From Clostridia bacterium (GTDB lineage: Bacteria > Bacillota > Clostridia > HGM11514): a stretch of 8,332 nucleotides of DNA. The position numbers were made by a program, and so were the translations under genes. Positions within the stretch are counted from its first letter, which is position 1. The number at the start of each line of letters is the position of its first letter. Shown here one piece after another: positions 6,801 through 8,332 of the stretch. The DNA is taken from the NCBI GenBank assembly GCA_900757255.1, contig CAAENE010000227.1, positions 1 to 8,332 of the forward strand. Direction: 5' to 3'. A model generated the notes under the pieces. The model searched no databases. It saw only the letters and a list, made by a program, of their open reading frames with translations, and was not told the DNA's origin.

Positions 6801-8332
6801 ATAGTGGCCCACGTCAGAGTCTGTCAGAGTATATTCCAGTCCCTGACCAATTTCAGTCCACTCAGTACCGTCCGCACTTTTTCCGCGGTACCATTTTACT
6901 ACACTATCCTTTTCTTCATATCCATTTTCCTGCACATATTCATAGTCGGCAGTCAGCTTTTCGCCGGGCTTTAACAGACCTGTAATTGTCAGGTTTCTGG
7001 CAAAAGGTTTTACGGCAATATCCGATAATTTCACCAATTTGATATGGTCTGCGCGATAATTGCCCATGGATACGTCCTTTCCGACCTTAACCGTTCCTGG
7101 CTTGGAAGAATTAAAGACGAAATCATCCCCCAGCTTGATATACATATTGGACCGCAGGTCACCAGCTGCGTTTTCTCCGGATTTACCCGCGCCTTCCAGG
7201 ATGTCATAATAGTGTTTCGAGGTTTTTCCATTGGAATCAGTTACCTCGATATACATTTTATCTGTATTATTGGAATGTACCAGAGGCAGGAAGTAGTACG
7301 CTTCATAAACGCCTGCCGGCGCATCCTTTAACGTATAAAGGGCATAGCTGTTATCAACATTACAATAGGTATGTGCGTTTCCAAAAGCTCCTGTACTGCT
7401 GTCACTCGTACCAAATCCCTGTTCCTCATCCAAAATATCCGGAATATTTTTGATTTCGAAAACATCTTTATCGCCGTCATCGTAAATCAAATCGGTTGAC
7501 GGCTCCGGGGACGCTTCCGGTTCGGTTGGCTCCTCGTCGGTAGCTGTCAGGCGGAAAGAATCCATCCTCAGGTTTCCAGGCCCAAACTTAATCACTTCAA
7601 TTGTGTTTGCACCCTCGTTCATGGCAAAGACGCCTGCGCGGTCCCAGAATTCCCCTTTATCGTCAGCCGTCGTGCTGACAGAAGGCATAATGACAGGCCC
7701 GCCGTTTACTTTTACACCGATTTCAGGCTCCTGTGCATGCTTATAGCCCATTTCTACAATATAATTCCCAGCGGTCTCCACCTTGATATGGGCGGTTATG
7801 GACGGATTTTCGGGTGCAGTTGCCTGTGTATAAAACCGAGTTGTTCCAATAAACGTACCTGCTTCTTGGTTATATACAACACTGGTACGGGAAAGTTCCC
7901 AGTTATCAGTAAATCCACCGGCAATATTGGTTGTCACATTTTTGAGCCCTATACTGTATAAAATGGCGTTATCGGCCTGTACCGTCCCCTCAGCCGGAGA
8001 GGGTGTAACTGTTTCCTGCGATTTCGGAATCAGAAGAAAGCTGTCCATCCGCAGATTATTATTCGCTTCATCCTCAGCAGTCTTGGTTAGCGCGATCGTA
8101 TTAGGGCCGGCATTTAAATCAAAAGTGCCGACAACATCCCAGTATTCTCCCTCGACCGCAGTGGTAGACGGCGTCGGAACAGCCGTTGCCGCCCCGCCAT
8201 TAATACTAACAGATACACTTGGCGTTTGCTGCTGTTTATAACCCATTTTAATTTCATATGTACCAGCCGTATTTACATTTATATAGGCGGTAATAGTAGG
8301 ATTACCCTCAGCCGGCGCATTGGTATAAAACC
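3900..8332 (-). CDS. Multimodular SLH-anchored GH16 glycoside hydrolase, partial (5' end outside window)
   Basis: Open for 1476 codons to the right edge with no start or signal peptide in view. The ATG at 8244-8246 is internal: the 28 codons before it are open and match the second copy of the same module. Numbering from that Met, modules are: beta-sandwich copy 1 (to about 75), copy 2 (91-236), acidic Pro/Glu linker, golvesin/Xly-like beta-sandwich (251-408), Ig-like repeats (415-511, 516-618, 622-720), GH16 (722-955), FIVAR-like helices (965-1036), a beta-rich domain (1040-1221), a Pro/Ser/Thr linker, and SLH repeats (1269-1318, 1328-1378, 1392-1444). GH16 enzymes cleave beta-1,3/1,4-glucans or galactans with retention. 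EIDINE (836-841) supplies nucleophile Glu836 and acid/base Glu841. SLH repeats bind pyruvylated wall polymer, so the enzyme should sit on the cell surface. Substrate cannot be assigned from sequence alone. It is convergent with the AraC gene. Confidence 0.92.
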   Translation of the reverse strand, partial: FYTNAPAEGNPTITAYINVNTAGTYEIKMGYKQQQTPSVSVSINGGAATAVPTPSTTAVEGEYWDVVGTFDLNAGPNTIALTKTAEDEANNNLRMDSFLLIPKSQETVTPSPAEGTVQADNAILYSIGLKNVTTNIAGGFTDNWELSRTSVVYNQEAGTFIGTTRFYTQATAPENPSITAHIKVETAGNYIVEMGYKHAQEPEIGVKVNGGPVIMPSVSTTADDKGEFWDRAGVFAMNEGANTIEVIKFGPGNLRMDSFRLTATDEEPTEPEASPEPSTDLIYDDGDKDVFEIKNIPDILDEEQGFGTSDSSTGAFGNAHTYCNVDNSYALYTLKDAPAGVYEAYYFLPLVHSNNTDKMYIEVTDSNGKTSKHYYDILEGAGKSGENAAGDLRSNMYIKLGDDFVFNSSKPGTVKVGKDVSMGNYRADHIKLVKLSDIAVKPFARNLTITGLLKPGEKLTADYEYVQENGYEEKDSVVKWYRGKSADGTEWTEIGQGLEYTLTDSDVGHYIKFEVTPKCDSTELNTGDTVNIVTGIIPAGDVPGTASNLILSGEETCYMPLTASYTYSDENLDPEGESVYQWYRMDTKDGARTAISGANGTCKAGDQLSYTLTPEDIGKYITVGISVKSSTLTAQEVFSNVAGPVIEMQEIAPLARMQAVVGAGGTEKPLTAFYVFEHEKGIAEGDSLIQWYVSDTYDGEYTPIAGATDKTYQPTSDQMYKYIKFEVTPVAISGWKGDKVTSEPKQIKWKMSWNDEFDYTAVDGNDPNFTKDWVSENKTNADRPNVLCGRYPENVKVEDGNLKLLQKKENKGGKEWTAGSVMTKQQFGYGYYEARYKMVAATGLNQSFWAVTDPMNYMQPDKFEIDINEGHYPNTINPCIHYSVEGESGEREHIAAQGPYYPNYVNTIADDYHTFEMEWNENEIIYYMDGHRYFYAKNTMADAKKSPVNVLFSVAIMAWAGTPSDDIDGTEMKVDYFRYYQLNDESRVDKESLYRTISQAEQAKTGITIGNQVTNYPQSAVNKLEAAIAAAKAAADNANITSVQVGQAVEALNAAIEEFNSKMVLQGVLSAANPSVRIPDNFGAPITLTNTEGNFDAKLEVRENTFTSEEITITTYMTINGTRSAVEITIPEGTKFTGEADSEGYITVNLPKAANNLSGIPGSAKGIIEMGLNGISAPVRITVPNVNNYNIGYFNANGSFNAITTTVSQDRQTTAYAEVPLGGMGVINDINGGKIVWAKIISSIVVYEPKDTTPTDRPNIGGNPNPPYYPDEKPSPSPSEGPSASPSTKPTDEPADFKDIDGHWAEKEIVELAEKDIIKGVTEDEFMPDRSITRAEFTALIVRTLGLDVVDYKNEFSDVKETDWFAKEIQTAVENGIISKDEIFRPNDTMTREEMTKVMVEALKKATGEENLEKADLNQFKDAGEISGWATEYVAEALHTGLIKGMSDDEFSPKTNATRAQGAVMIHRLLGMIAKG
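3915..4442 (-). repeat. Three SLH (S-layer homology) repeats
   Basis: SLH1 (4293-4442) begins FKDIDGHWAEKEI and contains TRAE. SLH2 (4113-4265) begins FSDVKETDWFAKEI and contains TREE. SLH3 (3915-4073) begins FKDAGEISGWATEYV and contains TRAQ. The trio forms the wall-binding head of S-layer-type proteins. The TRAE-type loop is the family's pyruvylated-polymer contact. Only SLH1 keeps the exact motif. This region favours AGA for arginine (4 of 7), unlike the catalytic module (0 of 8). Confidence 0.93.
4443..4583 (-). other. Pro/Ser/Thr-rich linker before the SLH repeats
   Basis: Residues 1222-1268 (numbered from the 8246 Met) are dominated by Pro, Ser, Thr, Asp and Glu, with SPSPSEGPSASPST as the core. 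It is typical of a flexible, possibly glycosylated spacer that lifts the enzyme off the wall. Confidence 0.8.
4584..5129 (-). other. Beta-rich domain of unassigned family
   Basis: Residues 1040-1221 alternate hydrophobic and polar positions, as expected of a beta-fold. Segments such as VEITIPEGTKFTG, APVRITVPN, NIGYFNANGSFNAI and KIVWAKIISSIVVYE recall a domain that often sits near the C-terminus of clostridial surface polysaccharidases (from memory, name not recalled). The function is unknown, possibly structural. Confidence 0.5.
5139..5354 (-). other. FIVAR-like helical module
   Basis: Residues 965-1036 are helical. They contain YPQSAVNKLEAAIAAAKAA, then ITSVQVGQAVEALNAAIEEF. This matches the FIVAR pattern (YP-x-x-A-x-x-x-L-x-x-A-I ... 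V-x-x-A-V-x-x-L-x-x-A-I-x-x-F) found as spacers or sugar-binding bundles in Gram-positive surface proteins. It follows the GH16 domain directly. Confidence 0.75.
5382..6083 (-). other. GH16 catalytic domain
   Basis: Residues 722-955. It opens with WNDEFD, the usual GH16 first strand, followed by FGYGYYEARYKM, NQSFWAV, the active site FEIDINEG (E836, D838, E841; bases 5724-5741), YHTFEMEWNENEIIYYMDG, and closes with MKVDYFRYYQ. All are in canonical family order. The E-x-D-x-x-E spacing is the beta-bulge form of laminarinases, agarases and carrageenases, not the E-x-D-x-E form of lichenases and xyloglucan transferases. Subfamily cannot be read by eye. Two cysteines (760, 851) could form a disulfide. 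Confidence 0.92.
6087..7004 (-). repeat. Three tandem Ig-like domains
   Basis: Repeats at 6714-7004, 6393-6701 and 6087-6383 each share the pattern LTA-x-Y-x-(Y/F), an acidic stretch, (K/Q)WY, (D)G, and a late Y-x-x-T/S-x-x-(D/Q) followed by YI and a final beta strand. This is an Ig-like fold common as a stalk in clostridial surface proteins. The copies are clearly diverged. They separate the sugar-binding-like modules from the GH16 domain. Confidence 0.78.
7023..7496 (-). other. Golvesin/Xly-like beta-sandwich module
   Basis: Residues 251-408 begin with IYDDGDKDVFEI and include a mid-domain aromatic strand AGVYEAYYFLPLV, a long acidic/Gly loop, and a closing strand ADHIKLVKL. The 'DDGD ... 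aromatic strand ... ADxIKL' layout resembles golvesin/Xly-type carbohydrate-binding-like domains of bacterial surface and lyase proteins. The match is by memory of the pattern only. Confidence 0.5.
7539..8332 (-). repeat. Two homologous beta-sandwich (carbohydrate-binding-like) modules, first copy truncated by the window
   Basis: Copy 2 (7539-7976) contains FYTQATAPENPSITAHI, AGNYIVEMGYK, a NGG turn, GEFWDRAGVF, GANTIEV and NLRMDSFRL. Copy 1 (8022-8332) has the same landmarks: FYTNAPAEGNPTITAYI, AGTYEIKMGYK, NGG, GEYWDVVGTF, GPNTIAL and NLRMDSFLL. Identity is roughly half over the aligned part. The pattern of an initial tyrosine strand, aromatic residues and a closing MDSF-x-L strand fits CBM6/CBM35-like jelly rolls. 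Ligand and calcium sites are not assignable by eye. Confidence 0.75.

Noticed and set aside
8244..8246. ATG at 8246 as the start of the GH16-SLH protein
   Set aside because: The frame stays open to the window edge. The preceding 28 codons encode the start of a repeat that matches the second copy, and there is no signal peptide at this Met.
7539..8332. Possible DNA-level direct repeat or recombination hotspot
   Set aside because: The similarity is at protein level. The copies differ at many bases, so it is an old module duplication and not a recent DNA repeat.

Overview
The window looks like a chromosomal segment from a Gram-positive, Bacillota-type bacterium, most likely a member of Clostridia. 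The reasons are three C-terminal SLH (S-layer homology) repeats on a huge secreted enzyme, purine-rich Shine-Dalgarno sequences, a short QueG without a C-terminal extension, moderate GC content by eye, and compact gene spacing with intrinsic terminators. No RNA genes, insertion sequences, phage genes or CRISPR arrays were seen. Every stretch longer than about 140 bases is covered by a gene.

Layout from left to right. (1) 1-694, minus strand: the N-terminal 231 codons of a membrane-anchored BMP/PnrA-type substrate-binding protein. It runs off the left edge. (2) 803-1594, plus strand: queG, epoxyqueuosine reductase (tRNA queuosine synthesis), divergent from (1). An 8-bp inverted repeat lies in the shared 108-bp spacer. 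(3) 1622-2845, minus strand: a Gfo/Idh/MocA-fold protein that matches the GH109 NAD-dependent glycosidase type. It converges on queG across a short bidirectional terminator. (4) 2978-3823, plus strand: an AraC-family regulator, divergent from (3). The two candidate promoters share one palindromic -10 region. (5) 3900-8332, minus strand: at least 1476 codons of a modular cell-surface GH16 glycoside hydrolase with no start in the window. It converges on the AraC gene across a very strong 16-bp-stem terminator.

The module order of the large protein, N to C as visible, is: two homologous beta-sandwich (carbohydrate-binding-like) modules, a third beta-sandwich resembling golvesin/Xly-type modules, three Ig-like repeats, the GH16 catalytic domain with an E-I-D-I-N-E active site, a FIVAR-like helical hairpin, a beta-rich domain, a Pro/Ser/Thr linker and three SLH repeats. 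It should be held on the cell wall and act on an external polysaccharide.

How the genes work together is partly inference. The AraC regulator and the GH109-like enzyme form a classic divergent regulator-target pair, probably for use of an amino sugar or glycan. The adjacent GH16 surface enzyme fits a carbohydrate-foraging neighbourhood but is separately transcribed. queG and the BMP-type protein appear to be ordinary neighbours. I see no strong evidence for a wholly new system. The items most worth following are the GH109-like active site, the shared-promoter architecture and the unusual module composition of the surface enzyme.
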